NCBI GenBank assembly: GCA_029204225.1
Contig: CM055112.1
Span: 24,134,189 to 24,198,188 of the forward strand
Source of the DNA: Diphasiastrum complanatum
Lineage: Eukaryota > Streptophyta > Lycopodiopsida > Lycopodiales > Lycopodiaceae
Reading direction: 5' to 3'
DNA: 64,000 nucleotides
Position numbers and translations under genes: made by a program. The first letter of the stretch is position 1. Every line of letters starts with the position of its first letter. Shown piece after piece: positions 1-11,013 of this stretch. The notes below the pieces were generated by a model that saw nothing but the letters and a program-made list of their open reading frames with translations, was not told where the DNA came from and searched no databases.

Positions 1-665
1 TATCAGCATAAAATGTAGATCTGTCATGAGTAACCATATAACCTGGAAATGGTAAATGAGTAACTATATAACCAGTAAGCATATCATAACAATAAGCATA
101 AGTTACACCATCTGTAGCATGACACTCAAGATCAGGAGCAAGGCACTCAGCACCAATATCGGCATCTGTATCAAAGCATGCAAGAGCATCGACATCAGCA
201 TCAAAACATGGAATATCAACAACAAGGCACTCGGGATCTACTCGAAGGCATGTACCATTTGTAAAATCGGCATCAACTTACATCTGTATAAGTGAATCAA
301 CCTCAATAGGAACCTATATATGTGACTCTACCACTATCTCACCCTCACGAGATGGCTCAAGACAGATATCCTGATCAACTACTATATTTGGAAAAACTTG
401 AGAATCATGGAGTAGTGGATCCATACAATAAGATCATGTACAAAAACATCATAAGTAGAAGGGTAATCATCGGATCGAAATGTCTGCCACCAAGCGGTAG
501 CTCGGCCTCAAAATTTGGACATAGCCATTGCAATCATATCAACATCAGAATGTGGATAGGTCTCAAAATAAGAAGCTAGTGTATTCAACCAAGTAGCTAA
601 TTCCGTGTCCCCAGAGTACCCATAATATGGTGGAATGGGAATAAATGCCAAGTCTGGCTGTAATA
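1..665 (-). pseudogene. LTR-retrotransposon Gag fragment, runs off the window edge
   Basis: Read on the minus strand from about 665 downward, the frame has the pattern of a plant retrotransposon Gag: a P-P-Y-Y-G-Y-S-G-D start, a T-W-L-N-T-L-A-S-Y-F stretch near 570, then A-M-S-K-F, a stop, and G-R-A-T-A-W-W near 490. The paired Trp after a K-F-x-G-x-A motif is typical of the capsid region of gypsy-type Gag. Further in-frame stops lie near 409, 321 and 288. Below 288 the frame stays open to base 1 and is rich in Asp and Cys, with a degenerate repeat (D-A-D, E-C-L). I do not recognise that part. The primer-binding site at 2182-2193 has the same orientation, so this is probably the Gag of the element that begins there. 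The domain call rests on pattern only. Confidence 0.5.
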
Positions 666-2181
666 TTTGAGACAATTCGTGCCGTAATGAAGATCAAATT
701 TCCATGATGAAATGTATAGAAAAGGTACACTAATTGACGTAAAAAAAAAAAGAAACTCAAAATAATAGATAAAATGGGAATTTTCTTTGTAGTTATCTTC
801 TTCCCTTTTTTGAAACGATGTTTGTAGGAAAGTAAAACAGAATTTTTTATTTTTCTTTTTAGATGTCAAAAGCGAATCAAAACAAAACAAATAGCCGAAA
901 TGTGAATGAATGTAAATACTAAAGAAACGAACAAAAATAAAGAGAACATAAATGTAAAAAAGAAAATAATGAATGGTCCAAATTTTATGTTTTTAGTACC
1001 AACATCGGAATGTGGAAGACACACAACCCTAAGGGAGAGGACACTAGTCGTCATCTCAACATAGGATCTAATCAACACCAATGGGAAAACCACAAAACAA
1101 GTGAATGTCAAAAGAAGAAAACACCACGAAAAGGAGCACCAAGTAATGAACTAAGCTGCCAAATGCGACAAAAAAATCCAGCAAGTGATAGGTGGTGAAG
1201 GAGCTACCAGAATGGCCACCGAATAGTGAGCCAAGTAGGAAAATGTTGTCCAATGGTAGTAGAAAAGCAAGCAAACAATAGGTGGTGAAGAGGCTGCCGA
1301 AAAGTGAGTGAAGTAGGGCATTGGACAGCAACTGGATTTGCAAAAAGCCGAAAAAATGGCCACTCAATGTGGGGCAGTAGGGCTCTTAACACCCACAAAG
1401 AAGATTCACGAATGGGCTGAAGGTGGTGAGGTAGGGCACTATTTCAAAGTGTGTAATATCTTGAGAAAGTGACATCTGCTTGGAAAACCGTAAAGTGCAA
1501 TGAACTTGAAAAACAAAGTATGTATAGATCCCAAAACAAAATCTTTTAGAATAGAAAATAGAATATTCCAATTTGACCAAGTTTTAACTTTTAAATGGAT
1601 CTTAAGAATCAAAGAAAAGAGGAAAAAACAAGATCCAATCACATATGCAAAAAGAACAACTAAGAAATGAAAAGCAAAAAGAATAACCCTTTGGAAAACT
1701 TTGTAAGACTTTGGATGTAGAACTCCATTTGACATGAAACCTAGATCAATAGTCTTGTATCAGCTTAGCACCCTCATCCATATAATTATTTTGAACTTTT
1801 ATCACAAAATAGGATGAAAAAGATGAGTTCTTCCAAAAATTGGAAATTAGGGTTTCTGAAATCATGGTTTTCAGAAAACAGGCAGCAAAAACACATCATC
1901 ATAGGCGCTGACTTGCTACAACACCAATGCAAATAACAAAACTCAATTCCGATCACAAACAAAAAAGCTATGACCTAGAAAGAGAAAATGACTAAAGAGG
2001 GAAAAACGACCAAAAAACTGTCTAGAAAGAGAGAGATGAAGAGAGAAAAGAGATGGCAGATCTTAGTCCTTCAAAGAAGATCCTAAAACCTACAAAGAAA
2101 ATCACAAAAACAAACATGAAGATCCAAAAACCTGCAAAGAAACCAGAAAACAAAAAAGCACTTCCAACCGCTCAAGAAAGT
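666..2181. other. Probable retrotransposon leader, no recognisable gene
   Basis: AT-rich sequence between the primer site and the Gag fragment. Frames on both strands are short and resemble nothing I know. A purine-rich part at 1170-1340 repeats a GGTGGTGAAG motif. A long untranslated leader is common in plant LTR retrotransposons, so leader is the simplest reading, but it is inferred from the flanks alone. Confidence 0.35.
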
Positions 2182-2193
2182 GCTTTGATACCA
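2182..2193 (-). other. Primer-binding site of a minus-strand LTR retrotransposon
   Basis: The minus strand reads TGGTATCAAAGC, complementary to the 3' end of initiator methionine tRNA, the usual primer of plant LTR retrotransposons. The same variant occurs at the primer site of the short-LTR copia element at 58045-58056. The LTR would lie just to the right (about 2195-2340), and the long untranslated leader (about 670-2180) and Gag to the left. The LTR cannot be closed because the 3' end of LINE A begins near 2350. Confidence 0.55.
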
Positions 2194-2346
2194 AGTTATG
2201 AACAGATTCACAAATATTAGTATCAAGGAAGCATAATGATTAGATATGAGACAACATAGACTAATCCGTACAAGAATAGCTAGGAGATATCTCAACAGAT
2301 CATAGCCATAGCCCTACACGCAATGGAAGGAGATAACTAATGAGGA

Positions 2347-2349
<3 letters not shown>

Positions 2350-2394
<45 letters not shown>
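2350..2394. repeat. (GA)n microsatellite at the 3' end of LINE A
   Basis: A pure GA run of about 22 units. On the minus strand it is a (CT)n tail that follows the conserved LINE 3' end directly. Confidence 0.95.
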
Positions 2395-2398
<4 letters not shown>

Positions 2399-2419
2399 GA
2401 ATTAGAATTATTATTATTA

Positions 2420-2450
2420 ACGTCTTTTGGTACCCAAAGGTACATAAGAC
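2420..2450 (-). other. LINE A 3'-terminal hairpin
   Basis: Stem GTACC (2430-2434) and GGTAC (2439-2443) around a CAAA loop, next to the conserved TTAACGTCTTTT block. It is the counterpart of the ATGCC/GGCAT hairpins in LINE copies B, C and F. Two of five base pairs differ from those copies and both are compensated. It is probably the structure that the element's reverse transcriptase recognises. Confidence 0.7.
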
Positions 2451-2548
2451 AAAAGAGAGTACTCTCTAAGAAGAAGAAATATCCAAGCTTGACCACCAGC
2501 TTGCGAGGGTACAATGCAAGAGCTTAACCACCTGCTCTGCGGAGGAGA

Positions 2549-5500
2549 CTAGCTACGAGTAAGCTGAAAATAATGAGTGATAGTAGTAGTGGAGCGTGTT
2601 GTGGACTGGCGAGAAGCCCGTGAAGATCTAGTGATCCTGGATCTAGCAGAAATATGTGAGACTCTCTGTGTCTTCGATCTCCGAGTGGGGACTTCAAAAT
2701 CCAAAACGGAAATGTCCTCTCTGTCTCGCTTCTGGAAAAACTGGGTAATATGAGCCTGGCTGTGATCCATATCTGTGATAGGTAGAAGTGAAGCTCGTAG
2801 AGTATACATCTCTCTCAATAGAAGACCTACACATCTGGAGTCTGGATACTCGAGGAACGATCGCAACGTGAGAGGGGTATCTCTGTATAAACAATGGTAA
2901 CGCCCCCTGATCTCGTTTTCATCTTCCATCTCATGACGAGAACAAAGCTGACATATCCTCTGCAATCTGGGAGTGTCCGTGTATCTACCAATCTCAATAG
3001 CCAGCTGATGAGAAGAGACTCGGAGCTGTCCCATACGGTATGGCAGACCAATAAAGATAATGGCTGTGTAAGATATGCTGGAAGGACAGGGGTACCCGTA
3101 GTATCCAACCGTAGTAGATGTGTGCCGTAGAAATGTATCTTGACCTTATCAAGGTCTGGCTGTGACCATATAGTGCGTATGTAGCTACGATAAATATGTT
3201 GTCTGATATAAGCATGAGTCCCGCTCGGAAGATCAAGTATAGATAAGCCCCAAGTCCAAAGAAGGGCTAAGACACTACCAAACCAAGAATGCTTGGCCCC
3301 CTGTTCAGCAATGGTGCGTGATGAAGTGAGAGCAGCAACAATATATCTGGAAGTGTCTAACTCTGATATCCTGTGAAGAAAGGTAATGATCTGAAACACA
3401 GCACCGATAACCATGGGAGGGGAAGCAAACTCCGCTAATATGATATCATGTGGCACCGAGGGCTTAGCCCTAATCATCCTGCTAAGCATGAGAATCTGGA
3501 TATGAGTAAGATCCCTCCAAGTATCACGTGATAAATCCGGACACCAAGTCTCAGCAGAGTATAAAACAACCGGGGAGACAGTGGTAGAAAATAGTAAGCA
3601 TCTGGTAGCAGGGTCCTGTACATAATATGTGGAGCAGAATCTCTCCATATGAACAAGAGAAGTGTGCTCCTTACGGAGTCTGGTGAGGGCTGCCGGTCGG
3701 AATGTGAGTAGCGGACCAGAGAAAAGTACTCCCAAATAAGTGTAAGAGGTCACAATCTCAATCGGCAACCCATCATAATAGAAGGTCACATCTCTCATAT
3801 GTTGTCTATTGGTGTTGAACACCATAATCTTGGTCTTCTTAGTATTAACCGTCAATCCCCAAAGCTGACAGAAGTGATGTAAAGCAGAGAGGTGTCTCTG
3901 TAAGCCAGCTGCAGAGGATGAGAGAAGAACCACATCATCAGCGTATAGGAGAATGGGGATAATAATATCTGCTAAGGGACAACCCTCTCCACCTTCCTCT
4001 CGAATAATCCGCTCGAGGTCATCAATATATAGTGCAAAGAGAGTAGGAGATAAGGGGCAGCCCTGCTTCACTCCAATAGTAGAATGGATCAGCGAGGACC
4101 AACCACTACCGTCCTTGAACCGCGCCCAAACTCGCTCATATAAAGTAATGATCGCGGCAATAGTCTCGTCTGTGAAGCCAAGCGAAGATAATCTCTAGAA
4201 AAGGAGGTGTCTCGGAACTGAGTCAAAAGCTTTGCGGAAGTCCACAAAGCAACAATAAACTCTTTGTCTCTGATGTCGTGCCTCCTCAATGATGCATCGC
4301 AAAATGAAAATCTGATCTGAGGTAGAGTATCCTGGTCTGAACCCAGCCTGACCCATAGCATGTAAATCCTCAGTCTCAGCAAAAGATCCAGTAACCGTCT
4401 GTAAAATGGAACCATAAATCTTAGCCAAAGTGTGACCAATCATAATAGTACGGCATTTTTCTACATTTATGGGATCACCTGCCTTGAGAATGGGATGAAG
4501 AATACTGGTACACCATGCGGTAGGAAAACCAGAGGTCACAACAGTGTTAAAAGCGTGAGCAATAAAGGGCCAGATAAGATGTGCTACAGGTTTTAGGAGA
4601 TCCACGTTTAGAGAATCATAGTCAGTGGCTTTATGAAGTTTGGCATGGTTAATGGCATTTTCAACCATGTGTGGAGTAAACAGCGTGCAGCGGGCAGGTC
4701 GTGGTGAGAGTAAGGTAGGAGGGGAGTCTAGGGTATAAAGTTTTGTGGCATATTTGACCCAAGATTCGGTTGCGATGGGGGCCAAAGTCGAAGAGGATCT
4801 GGTGAAATGTTTCCAGAAAAAGGAGGAGGAAGCGGAATCTAAAGAATCGATCAACCTTTGGCAGAGTGATCGTAGGTATGTTATCTTCTTTGTTCTGGTG
4901 GCTTTACGATACTTTTTTTGGTGTTGTTTAAGTGTTGCAGGGGAGTGTAATCTGGCATTTGCCACATGTTTGTGAAGAGAGCGACATTCTGCATCATACT
5001 AGCGGTTGTGAACACGTCTATGAGATGATATCGTCTTGGTGGGGAAAGATGAGGACGCTGCAGATAAGAGGGATTTAGAGAGAAAAGTGGCTTGTTGCTC
5101 AACTGATGCCGTGAAAGGGAAGTGAGTAAGTAGTTGGGACAGGGTTGTGGTGTAGTTGTCAAGTCCAGAGTGAATAAAAGGAACACGTTTGTTAGTAGAA
5201 GAGGAGCGTGGAACTTTAGAAGACGGAGGTATGTGACCTAGTGAGAGGCGTAGGAGTGAGTGATCAGAAATGGTAGGAGGTGTAATGGAGAAATCAGAGA
5301 TGTGAGGGATCAAAGCAGGTGATCCAATAAAGTAGTCAACTACACTATGTCCTCCACCATGAGGATAACATGTAAATGCAGAAGGCCATTGTGTGAGGCC
5401 ATTCAAGATGGCCAGAGAATGTGTCTCTGCAAGAGTAATCAACTGCTCTCCAAAAGATGTAACTGAAGTGTGTGCATCCTGTGATACTCGATCAAATCCC

Positions 5501-6072
5501 ATATCCAGAGGATGAAGCCGAAGAACGTCAGTATCTGCATGAAATTTTGTCTGTCTGGAGCTAGTACGGGCGTTGAAATCTCCTGCTAACAAAATGTAGC
5601 CTTGCTGAGAAAAAACAGCAATATCATCAGAGAGTGCCTGAAATGGGTCCCCACCAAATTCAGCAAACGCCGAAGTCTGTGGAGTGAAGTAACATACAGC
5701 CACATAAATGTCCTGCGGTAATCCCAATAATGAACCAATAGTATGTAGCCATATATATCGAGCATACGGATCTTGCTTAACCATCTTAACTGCCGTGATT
5801 CTGTATAAACAAGCTACTCCGCCAGATCCACGACAGGTTTTTCCCCTCACAAATGGGCGAAAAACAAAATGCCAAGAGTAATCCTGTATATGTGGAAGAG
5901 GATGATATAAGGACTCATGGGTTTCAGCCAACAACAAAATGTTACATTTGCTTATAAAATCAGCAAAATCTCCTGTCGATGATGATGATAAAAAACCATT
6001 GCAATTCCAGAAGCCAAGCCTCAAAATGGTAGGGGATCTCGGGCAGCTCCTAGACCCGGGAGCCCCAAGTTC
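2549..6072 (-). pseudogene. LINE A ORF2: endonuclease plus reverse transcriptase, interrupted
   Basis: ORF2 lies in the same frame as ORF1, right after its TAG (6073-6075). The endonuclease starts near 6015 with G-F-W-N-C-N-G and shows L-L-L-A-E-T-H, A-G-D-F-N-A-R and S-D-H-S-L, the signature residues of APE-type LINE endonucleases. The reverse transcriptase shows V-D-F-R-K-A-F-D-S-V-P-R near 4230, K-Q-G-C-P-L-S-P near 4065 and the catalytic Y-A-D-D near 3930. Two in-frame TAG codons (4999-5001, 4195-4197) break it. A frameshift near 3040-3060 precedes the C-terminal G-Q-L-R-V-S-S-H-Q block. The cysteine motif near 2930 has lost its His and last Cys by a small deletion when compared with LINE B. 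No AUG lies between the ORF1 stop and the first endonuclease motif. Confidence 0.88.
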
Positions 6073-6075
6073 CTA
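6036..6075 (-). promoter_or_regulatory. ORF1 stop TAG with downstream stem-loop (LINE A)
   Basis: On the minus strand the ORF1 stop TAG is followed by G, and ten bases downstream a GCTCC/GGAGC stem can form around an 8-base loop. ORF2 continues in the same frame with no AUG. The corresponding site in LINE C is 11011-11013. Readthrough is an inference from layout only. Confidence 0.4.
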
Positions 6076-7072
6076 GTGTGAGAGGAGGTCGAAATATCTT
6101 GGTTTGCCGTCGATAAAAACGACTCTTTGCCCTTTTTCTTTTGCTTCGTGAAAAATCTTTTTCCTTGCTAACCATTGGGTATTTGTCAAATCATCATCCA
6201 TATAAATGAAAGTGCCTTTGAGTTTTGTTCTAAGCCGAAGGGCTGCATTGCGGTGTTGAAGAGAGCAAAATTTGATAAAAAGAACGTTGTCATCAAATTT
6301 ACTACGCCATGCCGTATCAAAACCATCAACAACGTGAGATAACTTGGAAATGAGTAAATATGTAGCTTCATCTATTGGTTTACCGCCGTTGGCAATGCCT
6401 CTTACTCTAATATTGAGAGCCTTTTTAGCTCTTCTAGCTTGGTCATCCAAAACTGTCTCCAAATTGTTATCCATCATAGAGGCTGAGATCTGGGGGTGAT
6501 TACCTTGTTTGAGGATCTATGTCGTTTCTTCAACCCGTTTTGCAAGTGATGAGAGTTTGCTGCCCATATCATCCGGTTTGAAGAGAGCTGCCCATGTCTT
6601 TGTCTCTTCGACCTGTTTTTCCGAGCAAGATATTTTGTTGGAAGTTTCGTCCGAAGAAGGTACACGTTCCGCAAGCCGTTGCTTAAGATATACATTTTCT
6701 TGCTCAAGCTGCCCCACCCGTTCTTTGACACCTAAGAGATCTAGAGCCAATTTGCCATTCACCATTTCAAAAAAGTGTAGTTGTTTCTTAATGCCAAGAA
6801 TTTCGTTTCAGATGAAACCAATATCATAGGCATAAAGACTCTCAATAGGCTTGGAAGGAGTGTAATCGACCGTGGACAGCTGATGTGTTTCTGTGATAGC
6901 AAGTGGATTGTCGGTAATAATAGAGGGTGCATCAGTGATGCCTTCTAGTGCAGCTAGCGGTGGGATTGTTGTAGGTGAAATAGCATCCCCCTCCCTCTCA
7001 GATGATGGAGGAGGAGAAGAGTTGAATAGAGGGGGGGGTGTAGGGGCACCCCCCCTTTTTCTTGGGTGCCAT
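6073..7072 (-). pseudogene. LINE A ORF1: RNA-binding (nucleocapsid-like) protein, broken
   Basis: The best start is the ATG at 7070-7072 (M-A-P-K-K-K), matching M-A-P-P-K-R in LINE C. After a Pro/Ser-rich part comes Y-T-P-S-K (shared with LINE C), a predicted coiled coil (about 6770-6620) and an RRM-like domain that starts with K-A-L-N-I-R-V-R-G (about 6430) and ends with D-D-L-T-x-T-Q-x-L-A-R-K-K. This order is that of L1-type ORF1 proteins, which bind RNA as trimers and act as chaperones. Defects: a frameshift in the G/C homopolymers at 7031-7055, a TGA at 6808-6810 and a TAG at 6517-6519. The terminal TAG (6073-6075) is shared with LINE C and is followed in frame by ORF2. Confidence 0.8.
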
Positions 7073-7226
7073 GGAGCTAACGATAGCGCTAGGCAAAGAT
7101 ATAGCTCAAAGAGCCAGATCAGGCGGCACTAGGACAGGCGGTACCAAGTTTGAGCAGCACCTCAGTGTCTCAACAGGGCGTGTCCGCAGGGCAGCCTCAG
7201 TGGGCAGGCATCGCGATCAGAGGGCG

Positions 7227-7362
<136 letters not shown>

Positions 7363-7395
<33 letters not shown>
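7363..7395. repeat. (GA)n microsatellite, tail of LINE B
   Basis: About 16 GA units followed by GAAA repeats and the LINE B 3' end. Confidence 0.93.
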
Positions 7396-7399
<4 letters not shown>

Positions 7400-8320
7400 A
7401 AGAAAGAAAGCTTTATTAATGTCTTTTCCATGCCAAAAGGCATATAAAACTAGTAAATGTACATGTCAAGTATGTGGTAACCGTAGGAGCGTATTAACGT
7501 CTCCAAGACTATAACAGAAATACAAATCTAACTGCTATGATCTGAAACTGAAAGCTGAAACTGAAAAGGATGCAATGATATATGAAACATGTGGGAGCAT
7601 ATATACTGCTAAATGTCATGAATACGGTATGACACTATCATCCAACCCTGTCTCGCTGATGCTATAAAAGGATGTAATACGGGATGCAGCATGAAGGACT
7701 GCTGGTGGTCGATGACGTCGTCTAGGAAGATGAGGTCTCCTCATAATAAGTCGGGTAGCTCATGCAGCAACATGAGTATGAGTGGAACACTGTCTCTGAT
7801 CTCGGTGGGCATGTAAGTCTCCATCATCCTCATCCTCATCAGATACTAAGTCTCGTCCTCTTCTCCTGGAGAAGAAAGAAGTGATCTGCGGCTGAGAAAT
7901 ATGACTCCGCTGGGCTGTCTGACATAGGCCCTGTGGTAGAATAAACATCTCTCGTATCATGAGAGCGGCGCATCGAGAGTCCTCATAGGCTAGGAGGGAT
8001 CGAAGGGTGACAGGCGAATCACGAAACAGACAGTGATATCTCCCTCTGATCTCGTAATACACCTGGCATCTAAAGATAAAGTGCTCCTCTGACTCCACCT
8101 CATCCAGGGAACAAAACTGACAAATCCGCTCCTCTCTCGACGTACCCTGGAATCTCCCAGTCTCAATAGCCAACTGATGTGATGATACGCGGAGCTGTCC
8201 CAATGTAAATCTGAGGCTGTGTGACAAATAGTGTGGCAAAACTGGGAACCCTACTATGTCCAAATAGTGTGGCAAAACTGGGAACCCTACTATGTCCAGT
8301 AATAGGCGGGTTTAAAAGCT
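7396..8320 (-). mobile_element. LINE B, 5'-truncated
   Basis: About 0.92 kb of a minus-strand LINE: 3' end with the ATGCC/GGCAT hairpin (7430-7443), a 3' untranslated part of about 320 bases, and the C-terminus of ORF2. It ends at 8320 in a GA run that is the tail of LINE C. This is the expected outcome of incomplete reverse transcription. Confidence 0.85.
7760..8296 (-). pseudogene. LINE B ORF2 C-terminus with intact cysteine motif
   Basis: The frame carries G-Q-L-R-V-S-S-H-Q-L-A-I-E-T-G-R and then an intact C-x2-C-x9-H-x4-C motif (R-I-C-Q-F-C ... H-F-I-F-R-C), followed by Y-Y-E-I-R-G-R-Y. This zinc-finger-like motif closes ORF2 in many plant and L1-type LINEs and probably binds nucleic acid. 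The endonuclease and reverse transcriptase are absent. Near the truncated end a 36-bp unit is repeated in tandem (8225-8260 and 8261-8296), adding 12 residues in frame. Confidence 0.8.
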
Positions 8321-8344
8321 GAGAGAGAGAGAGAGAGAGAGAGA
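8321..8344. repeat. (GA)n microsatellite, tail of LINE C
   Basis: About 12 GA units followed by GAA and GAAA repeats and the LINE C 3' end. Confidence 0.93.
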
Positions 8345-8788
8345 AGAAGAAGAAGAAAGAAAGCTTTATTAATGTCTTTTCCATGCCAAAAGGCATATAA
8401 GACTAATGAGGTACATGTCAAGTGTGTAGTAACCATGGGAGTGCATAGAACGTCTCCAAAACTAAAATACAGAAAACAGCTAGTATCAACTAAATAAACA
8501 AGTAATCATCTGCAATCAAGATGTCAAGTCTATGCTGGTGTTGTAGAAAGATGTAATGCGAGCCGCAACATGAGAAAGCGCTGGAGCCCGCTGGTGTCGT
8601 CTATGAGCATGAGCGTGTGTAGTATGTCTCTGTATATGAGGAATGGCTATTCTGGTAGTATGGGTAGTACATCGTCTCTGATCTATGTGGGCATGTAAGC
8701 GACTGTCATCCTCGTCATCCTAGTAGTCATCATCCTCGGATACTGAGACACGTGATCTCCGTCTAGTAAAGAATGAAGTGATCAATGA

Positions 8789-11010
8789 CTAAGATGTAAT
8801 GTGCTGGGATGTCCCGTGTAGATCTCTCCGCAACATGAACATCTCGTGTACCATCAGCGCGACACACCGTGGGTCCTCATAGGCTATGAGAGAACGTAGA
8901 GTGGTAGGTATGTCTCGAAACAAGTAGTGATATCTCCCTCTGATCTCATAATATACCGGGCATCTGAAGATAAAATGCTCCTCAAACTCCACCTCACCGA
9001 GGGAGCACAACTGGCAAATCCGCTCCACTCTGGGAATACCATGGAACCTCCCCGTCTCAATAGCTAGCTGGTGAGAAGACACCCTGAGCTGTCCCAGTGT
9101 GAATCTGAGGCAATGTGATAGCCCTGAATCCAAGTAGCGTGGCATGACTGGGGTCCCTGATACATCCAGCTCCAAAAAGTAGGTCTGGTAGAAATCCGGC
9201 GCTCCTAACCGGCTGCTCCAAGTCCGCCCTAGGTATGCTCGATAGAGAAATCGTCTTATATATTGATGGGTACCCGAGGGAAGCGCAGTGATCGAGATAC
9301 CAAATGACTCAAGTAGGAGGTGAGATGCCTGAGAGAACCATGATCGTCTATAGCCCTGATCATGAAGGCTCGTCTGTCTATCTCTGGCAGTGCCTGACAC
9401 CTGTATCCTCTGAATATAGGTGATGAGCTGAAGAGCTGCCTCATCTGTATAGGTGGAACTGCAAACTCGGCCAAAAGAATCTCATGTGGGACAGAAGGCT
9501 TTGCTCGAATCAACCGAGCTAGCATGGTGTTCTATAATCGTGAAAGGCTGGCCCAGTGTGAAGAGGGGAGGCCCGTGCACCATGCCTCTGCCGCATATAG
9601 AGCCGTGGGGGTGACAATGGTATCAAAGAGACGGCACTTACTGCGAGCATCCTGGATGGACTTCCTGAAACAAAATCGCTCTAGCTGAACAAGGGAGGCA
9701 TGCCCCTTCCCCAATCGAGCTCATACTAGAAGTAGGACCCGAGAAAAGGATCCCCAGGTATGTATAAGAAGGGACCAACTCTAGAACCTGTCCATCAAAA
9801 GCAAACTCCTGTCGCTGCATGAATGCTCGAGAAGTGTTGAAGACCATAACCCTGGTCTTCCCAATGTTCACCCCTAGGCCCCATCTGGTGCAAAATGCAT
9901 GTAAGCAATCCAACTGTCTCTGTAGACCCTCTCTGGTCGGTGAGACCAATACCACGTCATCGGCATAAAGAAGGATGGCAATCAAGATGTCCCCTAGCCT
10001 GCAACCGGTACCACCACACTGTGTAATGACTCGCTCCAACTCATCAATGTACAAGCCAAAGAGGACCGGTGAGAGGGAGCAACCCTGCTTCGCCCCAATA
10101 GTGCTCCAAATATGATCAGATATGCCACTGCTTTGCCAGAAACATCCTAGGACGCGCACATAAAGTGCCATCACAGCAAGAATGATGTCAGTGGAGAAGC
10201 CAAGGTCTCGGAGTCTCTGAATGAGCAATGAGCGAGGAACGGAATCAAAGGCTTCCCTGAAGTCCACAAACAACAGTAAACCCTCTCTTTCCTGTGCTTA
10301 GCCTCCTCAATCAAGGCCCGTAATGTGAAGATGTGATCTGTAGTAGAGTAATGGGCCCGAAAACCTGCCTGACCCATAGCATGTAGTCTCCTAGTCTCCG
10401 CCTCTGAACTCACAACAGACTGAAGTATAGTACCATATAGCTTTGCCAAGACATGCCCAATCATGATAGTGCGGTAATTACTCGGAACCATGGGGTCACC
10501 ATTCTTATGGATGGGGTGGATAATGTTAGTGCACCAGGACGATGGGAAACCAGAAACAACTGCGGAATTAAGAAGAGTGGCTATGGTGGGGGCAAGTAAG
10601 TCAGACGCATGGGAAAGGAGTTCAGACTCGAGGTCTTCAATATCTCTGGCTCTATGGGACTTCATCTTCTTAATGGTTGCAAGGACCATATCAGATGTGA
10701 AGAAGGAGAACTCAGATGGTCGTGGAGATATAGAGATAGGTGAGTCGGTGGGAATGGTATACAAGCTAGTGGCATAAGCAGTCCAAATGCGGAGGTCTTC
10801 CAAGAGAGGTGGTGGAGAGCGGGGAATGAACTCACGCCAAAAAGCACCCGTAGAAGAACTGAAAAGAAGGTCAACCAGACGTTTCCTTATAAAGTTAACC
10901 AGGTCCCCTGTAGAAGAAGATGAATGTATGCCAGCACAGTTCCACACTCCAATCCGAAGGTGGTGTGGATGGGGCCCCGGGGTGCTCCCAACCCCGGGAA
11001 CCCCAAATCC
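8789..11010 (-). pseudogene. LINE C ORF2: reverse transcriptase fused to the first residues of the endonuclease
   Basis: After the ORF1 TAG the frame reads R-I-G-V-W-N-C-A-G, the start of the endonuclease, for about 20 residues to V-N-F-I. It then passes in frame (near 10880-10890) into the linker before the reverse transcriptase (R-L-V-D-L-L, F-W-R-E-F). All catalytic endonuclease motifs are gone. The reverse transcriptase shows F-V-D-F-R-E-A-F-D-S-V-P-R, K-Q-G-C-S-L-S-P and Y-A-D-D (near 9960). It shifts frame near 10273, near 9720 and near 9400, and has a TAG at 9532-9534 where LINE A has a CAG. The C-terminal motif C-Q-L-C ... H-F-I-F-R-C is intact. Confidence 0.85.
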
Positions 11011-11013
11011 CTA
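10976..11013 (-). promoter_or_regulatory. ORF1 stop TAG with downstream GC stem-loop (LINE C)
   Basis: On the minus strand TAG-GGA is followed, after 12 bases, by CCCGGGG (10998-10992), a 9-base loop and CCCCGGG (10982-10976): a perfect 7-bp all-GC stem. ORF2 follows in the same frame with no AUG before its first motif. The arrangement resembles known readthrough sites with a UAG-G context and a 3' structure. The role is inferred. Confidence 0.5.

Noticed and set aside
1068-1398. Three overlapping minus-strand frames of 60-100 codons
   Set aside because: Low-complexity hydrophobic translations that overlap in different frames, with no shared motif. The region fits a retrotransposon leader better.
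4999-5001. The extra TAG codons inside LINE ORFs as readthrough sites
   Set aside because: Unlike the ORF1 stop they lie inside domains and, at 4195 and 9532, the other copy has CAG. Decay explains them.
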